Below are positions 1-8,110 of a stretch of DNA of 64,000 nucleotides, piece by piece (position 1 is the first letter of the stretch; each line of letters opens with the position of its first letter). A program made the position numbers and the translations under genes. The DNA is taken from contig OY970069.1 in NCBI GenBank assembly GCA_963705325.1, forward strand, positions 186,001-250,000. The letters are read 5' to 3'. The notes beneath the pieces were generated by a model. That model had not been told where the DNA came from, made no database searches, and saw only the letters and a list, made by a program, of their open reading frames with translations. Origin of the DNA: DATARH01 sp963705325 (lineage in GTDB: Bacteria > Pseudomonadota > Alphaproteobacteria > ATCC43930 > CGMCC-115725).

Positions 1-148
1 CGATGGTTATCTCGCCTTCGACCACAAACACGCAGGCATCGAAGTCGTGCGCATGTTCGGGGTTGAAATGGTTCGCTTCCATCGTGCGGTCGACCATTTC
101 GCCATAGCCTTCGGCCTGGAGCTTTTTTTCGAAATCGGCCTGGTTCAT
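1..148 (-). CDS. Cupin-domain protein, N-terminal part
   Basis: Leftward gene cut by the window edge; 49 residues are visible from an ATG preceded by an AGGTAGGG ribosome site. The visible segment ends in a cupin-1-like signature (EHAHDFDACVFVVEGE), in which the two histidines and a glutamate normally bind a metal. The family includes small beta-barrel enzymes and sugar- or acid-binding proteins, so no substrate can be named. It lies just upstream, in transcription order, of nothing visible here; the hydroxypyruvate isomerase-like gene reads toward it, and the two may be co-transcribed with a 42-bp gap. Confidence 0.75.
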   Translation of the reverse strand, partial: MNQADFEKKLQAEGYGEMVDRTMEANHFNPEHAHDFDACVFVVEGEITI

Positions 149-190
149 CCCACCCTACCTCCGTATCCGTTTGCCGAGATTAGCACGCGA

Positions 191-976
191 TCAGCCGATC
201 CCGTAGCGCTTCGCCCAACCGAGTCCCTCAAGGGTATCCCCCTTTGGCCGGTATTCGCAGCCGATCCAGCCGTCGTAACCGATCTCGTCGAGCAGATCGA
301 AGAGGTACGGATAGTTAATCTCCCCGACATCCGGCTCATGCCGACCGGGGGTACCGGCGATCTGGATGTGGGGATACATGCCGGCCAATTCACGGATCGT
401 CGGCGCCAAGTCGCCGCGCATGATCTGCGCGTGGTAGAGATCGAGCTGAAGCCTGATATTGGGCCGGTCGACCGCCTGGATGATCGGCATCGCCTGCGCC
501 GTGGTGTTGAGGTAATAGCCGGGGATGTCGCGGGTGTTGATCGGCTCGATGATCGCGGTGATGCCCTCGCGCGCGAGCCGGTCGCCGGCCCAGCGCAGAT
601 TGTCGATGTAGGTCGGCAACGCCTCGGTCTTGTCGCGCCCCTCGGGCCACAACCCAGCCATCGCGTGGATGGTCTTGCACTTTGCCGCCTTGGCATAGGG
701 GATCGCGGTCTCGACCGCGGCCATGAAGGCCTGCTGCCGTCCCGGGATCGCGGCGAAGCCGCGCTCGCCCTTCGACCAGTCGCCGGGCGGCAGATTGAAC
801 AACGCCAAGGTCAGCTTGTTGCGCTCGAGCCGCTCGGCGATCTCTTCCGGTTTGAAGTCATACGGAAACAGGAACTCCACCCCCTTGAACCCGGCTTTCG
901 CGGCAGCATCGAAACGGTCGAGGAAATTGGGGATTTCCTGAAACATCATGCTGAGATTGGCGGCGAATTTTGGCAT
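191..976 (-). CDS. otnI: Hydroxypyruvate isomerase family, probable 2-oxo-tetronate isomerase
   Basis: A 261-aa TIM-barrel sugar isomerase of the Hyi/AP-endonuclease-2 superfamily. Visible metal-site motifs are IIEPINTRD, LQLDLYHAQI and GCEYRP, and the length is typical. Family members isomerise hydroxypyruvate/tartronate semialdehyde; those near four-carbon acid-sugar kinases (OtnI) interconvert 2-oxo- and 3-oxo-tetronate. An OtnK kinase and OtnC aldolase lie 4-6 kb away on the other strand, which favours the OtnI role, though hydroxypyruvate isomerase proper cannot be excluded. The ATG is preceded by GAGGAG at good spacing. Confidence 0.82.
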   Translation of the reverse strand: MPKFAANLSMMFQEIPNFLDRFDAAAKAGFKGVEFLFPYDFKPEEIAERLERNKLTLALFNLPPGDWSKGERGFAAIPGRQQAFMAAVETAIPYAKAAKCKTIHAMAGLWPEGRDKTEALPTYIDNLRWAGDRLAREGITAIIEPINTRDIPGYYLNTTAQAMPIIQAVDRPNIRLQLDLYHAQIMRGDLAPTIRELAGMYPHIQIAGTPGRHEPDVGEINYPYLFDLLDEIGYDGWIGCEYRPKGDTLEGLGWAKRYGIG

Positions 977-1135
977 GCAAGCAGCTCCTCGGCATTGGCG
1001 GCAGCGCGGCGGGCCGCTACTGTTCCCCGGCGCGCGGGCCGAGACAAGCCCCCCGAAGGAAACCTCGCCCGTAACGCTGCTGTCGGCCCGCTGGCATGCC
1101 GCCTAGCCGATCCCTGTTATCTGGAGGATGCGCTG

Positions 1136-1765
1136 ATGATCTACGAAGTCCGCACCTACACCCTGCGCACCGGGACTGTGCCCGAATTCGAGGAACGCTA
1201 TGCCAAGCGGCTGCCCGCGCGGCTTAAGCACTCGAAACTGGGCGCCTTCTGGCACACCGATTTTGGCCCTCTCAATCAGGTTATCCATGTCTATCCCTAC
1301 GACGATCTGAACCAGCGCGCGGCGGTGCGCGAGGCGCTGGCGAAAGACCCCGAGCGCAACGCGTTGCCGGGCGGCCAAGACCTGATCGTCGCGCAAGAAG
1401 CCGAAATCGTCATCCCGGCGCCGTTCATGCGCCCGCTCGGCAGCCGCGATTACGGCACCGGCAATGTCTACGAGATGCGCATCTATACTTATGGGCCGGG
1501 TGATCTGCCGAAAGTGCTCGACGCGTGGGCCAAGGCGGTTCCCGCGCGCGAAGAGCTTTCGCCATTGGCCGCCTGTTGGACGAGCGAACTCGGCGGGCTC
1601 AACAAATTCACCCACATCTGGGCCTATAAGGACCTCGCCGAGCGCGACCGCGTCCGCGCGGCGTCGCGTGCGCCCGGCCGCAACTGGCCGCCGCAGAGCG
1701 GCGTGCGGCCGCTCCGCCAGGAAAACAAGCTGCTGATCCCGGCGGCGTTCTCGCCGGTGCGGTAG
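1136..1765 (+). CDS. NIPSNAP family protein
   Basis: A 209-aa protein with two ferredoxin-like NIPSNAP repeats. The first begins MIYEVRTYTLRTGTVPEFEE and the second starts near residue 109 at YEMRIYTYGPG; both show the typical YExRxYT opening and a late HIW/HVY strand (HVYPY, HIWAY). Family members are dimeric alpha/beta proteins, often next to catabolic genes, without one agreed reaction. The start at 1136 is chosen because CTGGAGGA lies 7 nt upstream and homology-like sequence begins there; the open frame continues further upstream without coding character. A strong terminator follows the stop. Confidence 0.85.
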   Translation: MIYEVRTYTLRTGTVPEFEERYAKRLPARLKHSKLGAFWHTDFGPLNQVIHVYPYDDLNQRAAVREALAKDPERNALPGGQDLIVAQEAEIVIPAPFMRPLGSRDYGTGNVYEMRIYTYGPGDLPKVLDAWAKAVPAREELSPLAACWTSELGGLNKFTHIWAYKDLAERDRVRAASRAPGRNWPPQSGVRPLRQENKLLIPAAFSPVR

Positions 1766-1796
1766 TCAGCCTCGCCGCGCTTGTTTCGCTAATGAC

Positions 1797-1823
1797 GAAG
1801 GGCGGGTCCAAGACCCGCCCTTC
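1797..1823. terminator. Bidirectional hairpin terminator
   Basis: A perfect 12-bp inverted repeat (arms 1797-1808 and 1812-1823, 3-nt loop) lies between the NIPSNAP gene and the convergent amidohydrolase gene. It is followed on the plus strand by TATTTG. Its position between convergent stops supports termination in both directions. A second, weaker hairpin follows at about 1838-1862. Confidence 0.8.
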
Positions 1824-1870
1824 TATTTGTCAGCCGTGGATCCCGGCTTCCGCCGGGATAGCCCTGCGGG

Positions 1871-3352
1871 CTACTTCGCCGCGTCGGCCAGCACCGGCTG
1901 GCGGGCGGCGTTGAGCACCGCCGCCGCTTCCTTCTCGACCCGCGTGCCCTTGAAGAAATCGGGGTTCTGATGACCCCACAAGGTCACCGCGTTGGTGAAC
2001 ACGAAGTCGCGGAAATTGTCGGCGGTGATGACGCCGTCCTCGACCAGCTCATAGGCTTCGGCGAGCGGTTCGCGCATATCGATCACGTCGAAATGCCCGA
2101 TGTCGGAGCTGTAGATCGCGTTGAGCTGCGCGTCGAACGGGTTGAGCTTGAGGAACGCAGTGGCGTTCATCCGGTCGTCCGCCTCGCAGCCGAAATAGTA
2201 CGGCTTGACGTAGAGGTCGACCCAATCCTCCTTGCGGGTGAATTTGCACGCCGCGAAATCGTCGAGGTTGTCGATGCCGCCGGTCATGTGCAGTTCGGGG
2301 TCGGGCCAGCCGTCGCGCGCCTTGAGCGCTGCGGCATGCTCCTTGTAGCCGTATTTCTCGACATAGCTCATCAGCAGGTCGCGGTTGAGCTTCTCGGGCT
2401 TCATGTTTTCGAGCGCCTTGATGTTGCGCCGCTCCCAGTGCTCCATCAGGTCGCCGAAGAGCTGCGCGCCCCAGCCGACCCCGCCTTCAAGGAAAGCGAA
2501 GCGCAGTTCGGGGAAGCGCCGAGTGACGCCGCCGAGGAAGATGCCCTTGGCCGCGGCATGGCCTGCATCGGCGAAATGGCCGATATGGTTGTAGGTGAAG
2601 TTAGTCGGCGAATTGCGCAGCGCCTGGTTGCTGCCGGCCGAGTGGAAGGTCGGCGCGATCTTGACGTCGACGCATTTCTGCCAAACCGGGTCGTAGTCGT
2701 AGATGCTGTCGATCCCGAACACCTCGTACCAGACGCCCAGCCGATCGGCATCGGCATTTGCGCCTTTCGGGATCGAGTCGGTCTGGCGCGGCATCGCGCT
2801 GCCGAACATGCCGACCTTGGAGCCAAGCTCCTTGGTGACGAATTCGAGCTCGTCGATCGCCTCGTCGGGCGTGTGCATCGGGATGATCGCCGCCGGAGTC
2901 ATCCGGTCCTTCAGATCCTTGAAGTATCCGGCCGAGACAATGTTGTAGGCGCGGATAACGGCACGCCGCGTCGCGTCATCCTTGATGCGCGGCAGCCGCA
3001 GGCCAGCGGTCGGATAGATGATGGCGAAATCGCTGCCGATCTCGTCAAGCCGGTCGTAAAGCAGATGCGGCAGCATCGCCGTGGCGCGGTCGTAGGTATT
3101 GCCAGTCTGCCGAGTCCAGAAACCGGGCATCGAGATACGGCGGCGGCGGCGCTCCTCGACGCTCATCAGCAGCGAGTCGCGGGTCACGGCCATCGCCGCG
3201 AGGAAGCCGTCGGCGGCCAAATCGCCACCCACCTTGCGCATCTGCTCGCTGAACACCGGATCGTATTCGACCCAGTGGCCGTCGCCATCGATGATCGGAT
3301 GGTTGAGCTTGTTGCGAATTTCGGCTGGGGTGTGCTTACCGTGACCGCTCAT
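1871..3352 (-). CDS. Amidohydrolase_2 family metal-dependent hydrolase
   Basis: A 493-aa TIM-barrel protein of the amidohydrolase_2 family (the ACMSD and uronate-isomerase-like group). The N-terminal motif IIDGDGHWVE replaces the usual HxH with DxH, as in many long members. Later markers are PTFHSAG, RRFPELRFAFLEGG and YSSDIGHFD, where metal or substrate ligands normally sit. Members act as decarboxylases or hydrolases on aromatic or keto acids; the substrate is unknown. The ATG at 3352 has GGAGGAA upstream; the open frame extends further 5' but lacks a ribosome site. The 143-bp divergent gap to the next gene should hold both promoters. Confidence 0.85.
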   Translation of the reverse strand: MSGHGKHTPAEIRNKLNHPIIDGDGHWVEYDPVFSEQMRKVGGDLAADGFLAAMAVTRDSLLMSVEERRRRRISMPGFWTRQTGNTYDRATAMLPHLLYDRLDEIGSDFAIIYPTAGLRLPRIKDDATRRAVIRAYNIVSAGYFKDLKDRMTPAAIIPMHTPDEAIDELEFVTKELGSKVGMFGSAMPRQTDSIPKGANADADRLGVWYEVFGIDSIYDYDPVWQKCVDVKIAPTFHSAGSNQALRNSPTNFTYNHIGHFADAGHAAAKGIFLGGVTRRFPELRFAFLEGGVGWGAQLFGDLMEHWERRNIKALENMKPEKLNRDLLMSYVEKYGYKEHAAALKARDGWPDPELHMTGGIDNLDDFAACKFTRKEDWVDLYVKPYYFGCEADDRMNATAFLKLNPFDAQLNAIYSSDIGHFDVIDMREPLAEAYELVEDGVITADNFRDFVFTNAVTLWGHQNPDFFKGTRVEKEAAAVLNAARQPVLADAAK

Positions 3353-3495
3353 GGAGTTCCTCCGCAAGATTAGTGGCTGGGTTTGGCCGCGGCTCGGCGG
3401 CGAATGATCGATACCCTTACCAACCTGGGAACGAATCAGCGTGACCTTGCGCCCGTGGCCGCGATGCGGCAATCCGTTTCGCCACGGAGATCGAT

Positions 3496-5043
3496 GTGCG
3501 CATAGGCCCCTCTGTAAAATGCATAGCCGCGCCGTGCGCGGCTCACGACGCGAAGCCGTCAACGTGGCGTCTGGCGGCATTGCTACTGGCGGCTATGGCG
3601 GCGATCACCTTGCCGGCGGCGGCGCAGACGCGCGACAAAAACGCCCCCATCGCCAGCCTGCCCGTTGCCGCGGATTGGGTACAGGAGCTCAGACGCGACA
3701 TCCTGCCGTTCTGGGAGACTCCGGCGGCGCTGGGCGACCCAGTTGGAAATTTCCCGACTTTTCGTTGCAACGATGGGTTGCCGACCAATCCGCAGGCACC
3801 GTGCCCGGAATTCCTCGCCGCCCCCGATTGGATCCGCAGCGCGGTCGGCCGCCAATACACGCGGATGATCTCGCGGCAGGTCTATCTCTACGGGGTCGCC
3901 TATCACCTGACCGGCAACTCGAAATACCTGCAGTGGGCGCACGCTGGGGTTCGCTTCATACTCGATAACGCGGTGAACAAGACGACCGGCGACGTCGTGT
4001 CGTACTGGACGAACGGAAAACCCGCCGTCGATCCAGACGACCAGACCAGCCAGGACCTCGCCTATTCGCTGGTCGGGCTGTCGTTCTACTACTACCTAAC
4101 GCGCGAGGCCGATCTGCTGCCGCCGATGCTGCGCGTCGAAAGCTACATCCGGCAGCATTACTTCGACGCGAAACTGGGTCTCTATCGCCAGGCGCTGAAG
4201 GGCTGGGAAGCCGACCGGATCGAGCTGGTCTCCCAGCTCGATCAGGCCAACGCCTATATGCTGCTGCTTACCCCGCTTTTGCCGCAGCCCGAGCAAAAGC
4301 GGTGGCGCGCTGAGCTGGCGCAGATCGTCCAGATCATCCGCAACCGCTTTTACGATCGCGGCTCGACCCTGTTCCTCGGCTGGCTCGATCCCAAGGCCAA
4401 GCCCGGCGATTGCGTGTTCGTCCGCGCCGACACCGATTTCGGCCACACGATCAAGACGTACTGGATGCTCCATTTCATCGGCCGCGTGCTCAACGACCCG
4501 GGTCTCGCGAATTTTGCCCGCGAAAAGGCGCCAGGCATTCTCTCGCGGGCTTTCCTGCCGGCCACCGGTTCGTGGGCAACTCAGCCAACCTGCAAGCCCG
4601 CGCCCGACGATATCGACCGCACCAGCACTTGGTGGATAGCCGCCGAGCTCGACCAGGCCGCGCTAACCTTTGGGATCGGGAACTCGGCTCTGCTCCCCTA
4701 CATCCCGAAGACCAACGAGTTCTGGCTCAAGCACATGGTCGACCCGCGCCACGGCGAGGTGTGGGACGAGGTGGCGCTGCCCGACTTCACGCCGCGCCTG
4801 CCCAAGGCTCATCTGTGGAAGAACGGGTTCCATACCGCCGAGCGCGCCTTGATCGGTTACATCGCGACCAGCGCCATCCGTTCCGAGCCGACAGTGCTCT
4901 ATTACGCCTTTCAAGGGTGCAAGCTGCCCGTCGACGTGCGGCCCTATTACTACGACGGCCGGGCGGCTTCGCATGTGGAAACGCCGCTCGCCGCGATGCC
5001 GGGATACTGCCAGACGAAAGTGACCTTTACTGGCGTCCATTGA
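3496..5043 (+). CDS. Exported AGE-type (alpha/alpha)6-barrel protein
   Basis: A 515-aa protein with a signal peptide (hydrophobic stretch at residues 24-42 ending LPAAAQ) and an (alpha/alpha)6-barrel like N-acylglucosamine 2-epimerases. Supporting motifs are HTIKTYWMLHF near residue 316 and HLWKNGFHTAERALIGY near residue 435, equivalent to the catalytic His segments of AGE epimerases. The export signal suggests a periplasmic sugar-active role, possibly an epimerase or lyase, but cytoplasmic AGE enzymes lack signal peptides. The start is uncertain: ATG 3496 gives a long n-region. Tandem with otnK, 51 bp downstream. Confidence 0.7.
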   Translation: MRIGPSVKCIAAPCAAHDAKPSTWRLAALLLAAMAAITLPAAAQTRDKNAPIASLPVAADWVQELRRDILPFWETPAALGDPVGNFPTFRCNDGLPTNPQAPCPEFLAAPDWIRSAVGRQYTRMISRQVYLYGVAYHLTGNSKYLQWAHAGVRFILDNAVNKTTGDVVSYWTNGKPAVDPDDQTSQDLAYSLVGLSFYYYLTREADLLPPMLRVESYIRQHYFDAKLGLYRQALKGWEADRIELVSQLDQANAYMLLLTPLLPQPEQKRWRAELAQIVQIIRNRFYDRGSTLFLGWLDPKAKPGDCVFVRADTDFGHTIKTYWMLHFIGRVLNDPGLANFAREKAPGILSRAFLPATGSWATQPTCKPAPDDIDRTSTWWIAAELDQAALTFGIGNSALLPYIPKTNEFWLKHMVDPRHGEVWDEVALPDFTPRLPKAHLWKNGFHTAERALIGYIATSAIRSEPTVLYYAFQGCKLPVDVRPYYYDGRAASHVETPLAAMPGYCQTKVTFTGVH

Positions 5044-5094
5044 GGCGACGGCGACGCACGGCTACTCTCCAGTAGCGGGCCTCAGGAGAGCGGC

Positions 5095-6375
5095 ATGGGC
5101 GTGGTGCTGGGCGCGATCGCCGACGATTTCACCGGCGCGACTGATCTCTGCAACACGCTGGTGCGGCGCGGGATGAAGACCGTGCAGCTGATCGACGTGC
5201 CGAGCGCGGATACCGCCGTGCCCGACGCCGAGGCGGTGGTCGTCGCGCTGAAGAGCCGCACCGTCCCGAGCGGCGAAGCGGTAGCGATGAGCCTCAAGGC
5301 GTTGGCTTGGCTCAAGGATGCCGGAGCACGCCAGATCCTGTTCAAATACTGCTCGACCTTCGACTCGACCGACGCGGGCAATATCGGGCCGGTTTCCGAG
5401 GCCTTGCTCGACGCGCTCGGCGCGGATTTCACCCTGCACTGCCCGGCCTTCCCGACGCTCGGCCGCGCGATCTTCAAGGGCTACCTCTTTGTCGGCGACA
5501 TGCTGCTCTCCGAGTCGGGGATGAAGGACCATCCGCTGACCCCGATGCGCGATCCCTCGCTCGTGCGCGTCCTGCAGCGTCAAAGCAAAGGCGAAGTCGG
5601 CCTCGTCGAGCACGTGACCGTTGCCGAGGGCCCGGCCGCCATTGCCGCGGCCTTCGCCCGCCTGAAGGCGGATGGGCATCGCCATGCCATCGTGGACGTT
5701 GTCGCCGACCGCGATCTCGAAGCGATCGGCGAGGCGGCCGCTGATTTCGCGCTGATCGGCGGCGGCTCGGGGATCGCGCTCGGCCTGCCGGCGAATTTCC
5801 GCCGAGCGGGGCTGATCGGTGACGGCAGCGGCGCCGACATTCTGCCCAGGATCGGCGGCAAGGCGGCGGTGCTGTCCGGCTCGTGCTCGGTAGCGACCCA
5901 GGGCCAGATCGCCCATATGCGCGAGCGCGCGCCGGTCTTTACCATCGACCCGCTCGCGGCCGCAGCGGGACGCGACGTGGCCGCAGCCGCGCTGGACTGG
6001 GCTGGCGACAGGCTGAGCGACGAGCCGATCGTCATCGCGGCCACCGCGCCGCCCGACGAGGTCGCCGCCGTGCAGGCAAAGCTGGGCCGCGAGCGCGCCG
6101 GCGCGCTGGTCGAGAAAGTGATGGCCGAGATCGCTCGCGGCCTCGTCGAACGGGGGGTGCGCCGCTTGGTCGTCGCCGGCGGCGAAACCGCCGGCGCCGT
6201 GGTGCAGGCGCTCGGCGTCACCGGCCTCAGGATTGGGCGGCAGATCGACCCCGGCGTGCCGTGGACCGTGAGCCTCGGCGAGTCGCCGCTGGCGCTGGCG
6301 CTCAAATCCGGCAATTTCGGCGCGCCCGATTTCTTCTCGCGCGCTTTCGCGGCATTGGAGGAGGCTACCGCATGA
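5095..6375 (+). CDS. otnK: Four-carbon acid sugar kinase, 3-oxo-tetronate kinase
   Basis: A 426-aa protein of the OtnK/DUF1537 kinase family. The N-terminal substrate domain opens with LGAIADDFTGATDLCNTL, the hallmark ADDFTGA motif; the C-terminal nucleotide domain carries VAGGETAGAVVQALG. OtnK phosphorylates 3-oxo-tetronate at O-4 using ATP in the cytoplasm, feeding the OtnC decarboxylase to yield dihydroxyacetone phosphate. The ATG follows CAGGAGAG. The stop codon overlaps the otnC start (ATGA), so the two are translationally coupled, which strongly supports the pathway assignment. Confidence 0.92.
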   Translation: MGVVLGAIADDFTGATDLCNTLVRRGMKTVQLIDVPSADTAVPDAEAVVVALKSRTVPSGEAVAMSLKALAWLKDAGARQILFKYCSTFDSTDAGNIGPVSEALLDALGADFTLHCPAFPTLGRAIFKGYLFVGDMLLSESGMKDHPLTPMRDPSLVRVLQRQSKGEVGLVEHVTVAEGPAAIAAAFARLKADGHRHAIVDVVADRDLEAIGEAAADFALIGGGSGIALGLPANFRRAGLIGDGSGADILPRIGGKAAVLSGSCSVATQGQIAHMRERAPVFTIDPLAAAAGRDVAAAALDWAGDRLSDEPIVIAATAPPDEVAAVQAKLGRERAGALVEKVMAEIARGLVERGVRRLVVAGGETAGAVVQALGVTGLRIGRQIDPGVPWTVSLGESPLALALKSGNFGAPDFFSRAFAALEEATA

Positions 6376-6992
6376 GTGACTCCAAAGTTCGCGAGGCGAT
6401 CTGCACCCTCGGTGCCTCGATTTTCGAGCGCGGTCTCACCGCGGGCTCCTCGGGCAACATCAGCGTGCGGGTCGAGGACGGCTGGCTGATGACCCCGACC
6501 AACGCCTCGCTTGGCCGGCTCGACCCAGCGCGGCTCTCCAAGCTCGACGACAGCGGGAAACTCATCGGCGGCGACCCGCCGACCAAGGAGAGCTTCCTGC
6601 ACCGGGTGATGTACGAGGAGCGCAACGACACCGGCGCGGTGGTGCACCTGCACTCGACCCACTCGGTCGCGGTGTCGTGCTTGGCCGAGGTCGACCCGCA
6701 CGACGTGCTGCCGCCGATCACCGCCTATTACGTGATGCGGGTCGGCCGGCTGCCGCTGGTGCCCTATTACAAACCAGGCGACATGGCGCTGGCCGAGGCG
6801 GTGCGCGGCTTCGCTTCCAAGCACCATGCGGTGCTGCTCGCCAATCACGGGCCGGTCGTCGCCGGGTCGAGCCTCGATGCCGCGGTCAACGCGGTCGAGG
6901 AGCTGGAAGAGACCGCCAAGCTTTACCTGATGCTGCGCGGGGCGAAAACCCGCTTCCTGACACCCGAGCAAGTGGCTGCTTTGCTCGCCTAG
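6372..6992 (+). CDS. otnC: Class II aldolase/adducin family, 3-oxo-tetronate 4-phosphate decarboxylase
   Basis: A 206-aa class II aldolase fold protein. SSGNISVR forms the phosphate-binding loop; HLHSTHS (about residues 95-101) and the later NHGPVV supply zinc-binding histidines. E73-type acid lies in PTKESFLHR. OtnC converts 3-oxo-tetronate 4-phosphate to dihydroxyacetone phosphate and CO2. Coupling to otnK by a 4-base start/stop overlap supports this over a generic fuculose-phosphate aldolase function. A T-tract (7020-7026) follows but without a convincing hairpin. Confidence 0.9.
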   Translation: MSDSKVREAICTLGASIFERGLTAGSSGNISVRVEDGWLMTPTNASLGRLDPARLSKLDDSGKLIGGDPPTKESFLHRVMYEERNDTGAVVHLHSTHSVAVSCLAEVDPHDVLPPITAYYVMRVGRLPLVPYYKPGDMALAEAVRGFASKHHAVLLANHGPVVAGSSLDAAVNAVEELEETAKLYLMLRGAKTRFLTPEQVAALLA

Positions 6993-7030
6993 CCAGCCGC
7001 CATTTTGGGTCTAAAGTTCTTTTTTTGTTC

Positions 7031-7059
7031 TTGACAAAATGACAATATTGCGCTATATA
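7031..7059 (+). promoter_or_regulatory. Consensus sigma-70 promoter without an obvious gene
   Basis: TTGACA at 7031-7036 and TATATA at 7054-7059 are separated by exactly 17 bp, a near-perfect housekeeping promoter on the plus strand. The next protein gene on this strand starts at 9193, while the SDR gene is antisense. Transcription would therefore enter the CGCTGTT repeat tract and the inverted repeat that follow, suggesting a non-coding transcript or a promoter left by a repeat element. Confidence 0.65.
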
Positions 7060-7110
7060 CGCACGCATGATCGGGCGATGCGCACCGTCGGGACGAAAGA
7101 ACTCTAGCCT

Positions 7111-7193
7111 CGCTGATACGCCGCTGTTAGCGCTGTTATCCCGCTGTTTCCGCCGCTGTTGTCGCGCTGTTCTTCCACTGTTAATTCGCTGTT
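7111..7193. repeat. Phased CGCTGTT heptamer repeats
   Basis: Eight heptamers start at 7111 (CGCTGAT), 7122, 7131, 7142, 7154, 7165, 7176 (CACTGTT) and 7187; six are exact CGCTGTT. Spacings are 11, 9, 11, 12, 11, 11 and 11 bp, about one helical turn, with non-conserved spacers. The tract lies in the 317-bp gap between otnC and the convergent SDR gene and has no protein-coding explanation. It is not a CRISPR: units and spacers are far too short. Confidence 0.85.
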
Positions 7194-7278
7194 CCTGGGC
7201 GCACGAATTCGGCAAATCCTGTAGAACTTCCAATGGGTTGACGCGCAGGAGAGCGCCGAAATTCGTGCCGGAACAGCG
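7187..7278. repeat. Imperfect inverted repeat after the heptamer tract
   Basis: The last heptamer plus GCACGAATTCGGC (7187-7213) is repeated in inverse orientation at 7255-7278, where GCCGAAATTCGTGC is followed by GAACAGCG. Arms of about 24-27 bp enclose roughly 41 bp containing TTGACGCGCAGGA at 7238-7250; that 13-mer recurs at 32024-32036 inside the integrated element. This could be a small dispersed repeat element, a recombination remnant or a structured RNA. Confidence 0.7.
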
Positions 7279-7309
7279 CAACTCGGCCGGTCGCGGGGCG
7301 CCGCCGGCG

Positions 7310-8098
7310 TCACTTCATCTTGGCGAAGTAGTCCTCGTACGGGATGTCGTTCGAGATCAGCACGCCGCCGTCGACGTCGAGCGCGATGCCGGTGACCATC
7401 TTCGCGCCGTCGCCCGCCAGGAACAGCACCGCGTCGGCGATATCCTCCGGCTCGACCATGCGGCCGAGCGGGATTTTCTTCGCGCGCTGGGCCTTCTGCT
7501 CGGGAGTCGGCGCTTTCCCGGAAAACGGGGTCGCGGTCGGACCGGGGCACACGGCGTTGACCCGGATGTGGTCCGGCGCCAGCTCATAGGCGGCGTGCCG
7601 CGTGAGGCCGAGCACCCCGGCCTTCGACGCCGAATAATTCGCGCCACCGCCGAACGAAATCCGACGGCCGGCGACCGAGGCGATGTTGACGATCGCGCCG
7701 CCGCCCCGCGCCTTCATGTGCGGGATAACCGCGTGGATGCCGTTGAAGGTGCCGCCGAGATTGACCTCGATCACTCGGTTCCATTCGGTCGCGGTCATCG
7801 TCGCGAGCGTCTTCTGGGTGATTGTCCCGGCGCTGTTGACCAGCACGTCAATGCCGCCCGACGCGGCGGCGATCTCATTCGCCAACCTGGCGAAGCCGTC
7901 GCCGTCGGCGACATCGAGCGCGTGGCCGGCAGCCTTGGCGTTATGGCCGATCTCGGCCGCGACCCTGTCGGCCGCCGCTCCATCGCGGTCGATGACATGG
8001 ACGTTGGCGCCCGAGGCGGCGAATTGCCGGCACGTCGCCGCGCCGATGCCGCTGCCGCCGCCTGTCACCAGCACGGTCTTGCCCGAGAAATCGGCCAT
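7310..8098 (-). CDS. SDR family NAD(P)-dependent oxidoreductase
   Basis: A 262-aa classical short-chain dehydrogenase: TGGGSGIG cofactor motif near residue 12, NSAG near 88, catalytic Ser in NIASVAG and YSASK near 155. Family members oxidise or reduce secondary alcohols. Its location beside otnK-otnC makes it a candidate for the tetronate or threonate dehydrogenase step, though those are usually in the beta-hydroxyacid dehydrogenase family, so this is only inference. The ATG follows AGGAGTG, 12 bp after the stop of the upstream LprI-like gene, so the two probably share a transcript. Confidence 0.85.
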   Translation of the reverse strand: MADFSGKTVLVTGGGSGIGAATCRQFAASGANVHVIDRDGAAADRVAAEIGHNAKAAGHALDVADGDGFARLANEIAAASGGIDVLVNSAGTITQKTLATMTATEWNRVIEVNLGGTFNGIHAVIPHMKARGGGAIVNIASVAGRRISFGGGANYSASKAGVLGLTRHAAYELAPDHIRVNAVCPGPTATPFSGKAPTPEQKAQRAKKIPLGRMVEPEDIADAVLFLAGDGAKMVTGIALDVDGGVLISNDIPYEDYFAKMK

Positions 8099-8110
8099 GC
8101 GTCACTCCTG

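Noticed and set aside
47..1135. 5' extension of the NIPSNAP frame
   Set aside because: Antisense to the isomerase gene; a clear ribosome site and family start lie at 1136.
7111..7193. CRISPR array
   Set aside because: Repeat units of 7 bp and spacers of 2-5 bp do not fit any CRISPR; no cas gene is present.
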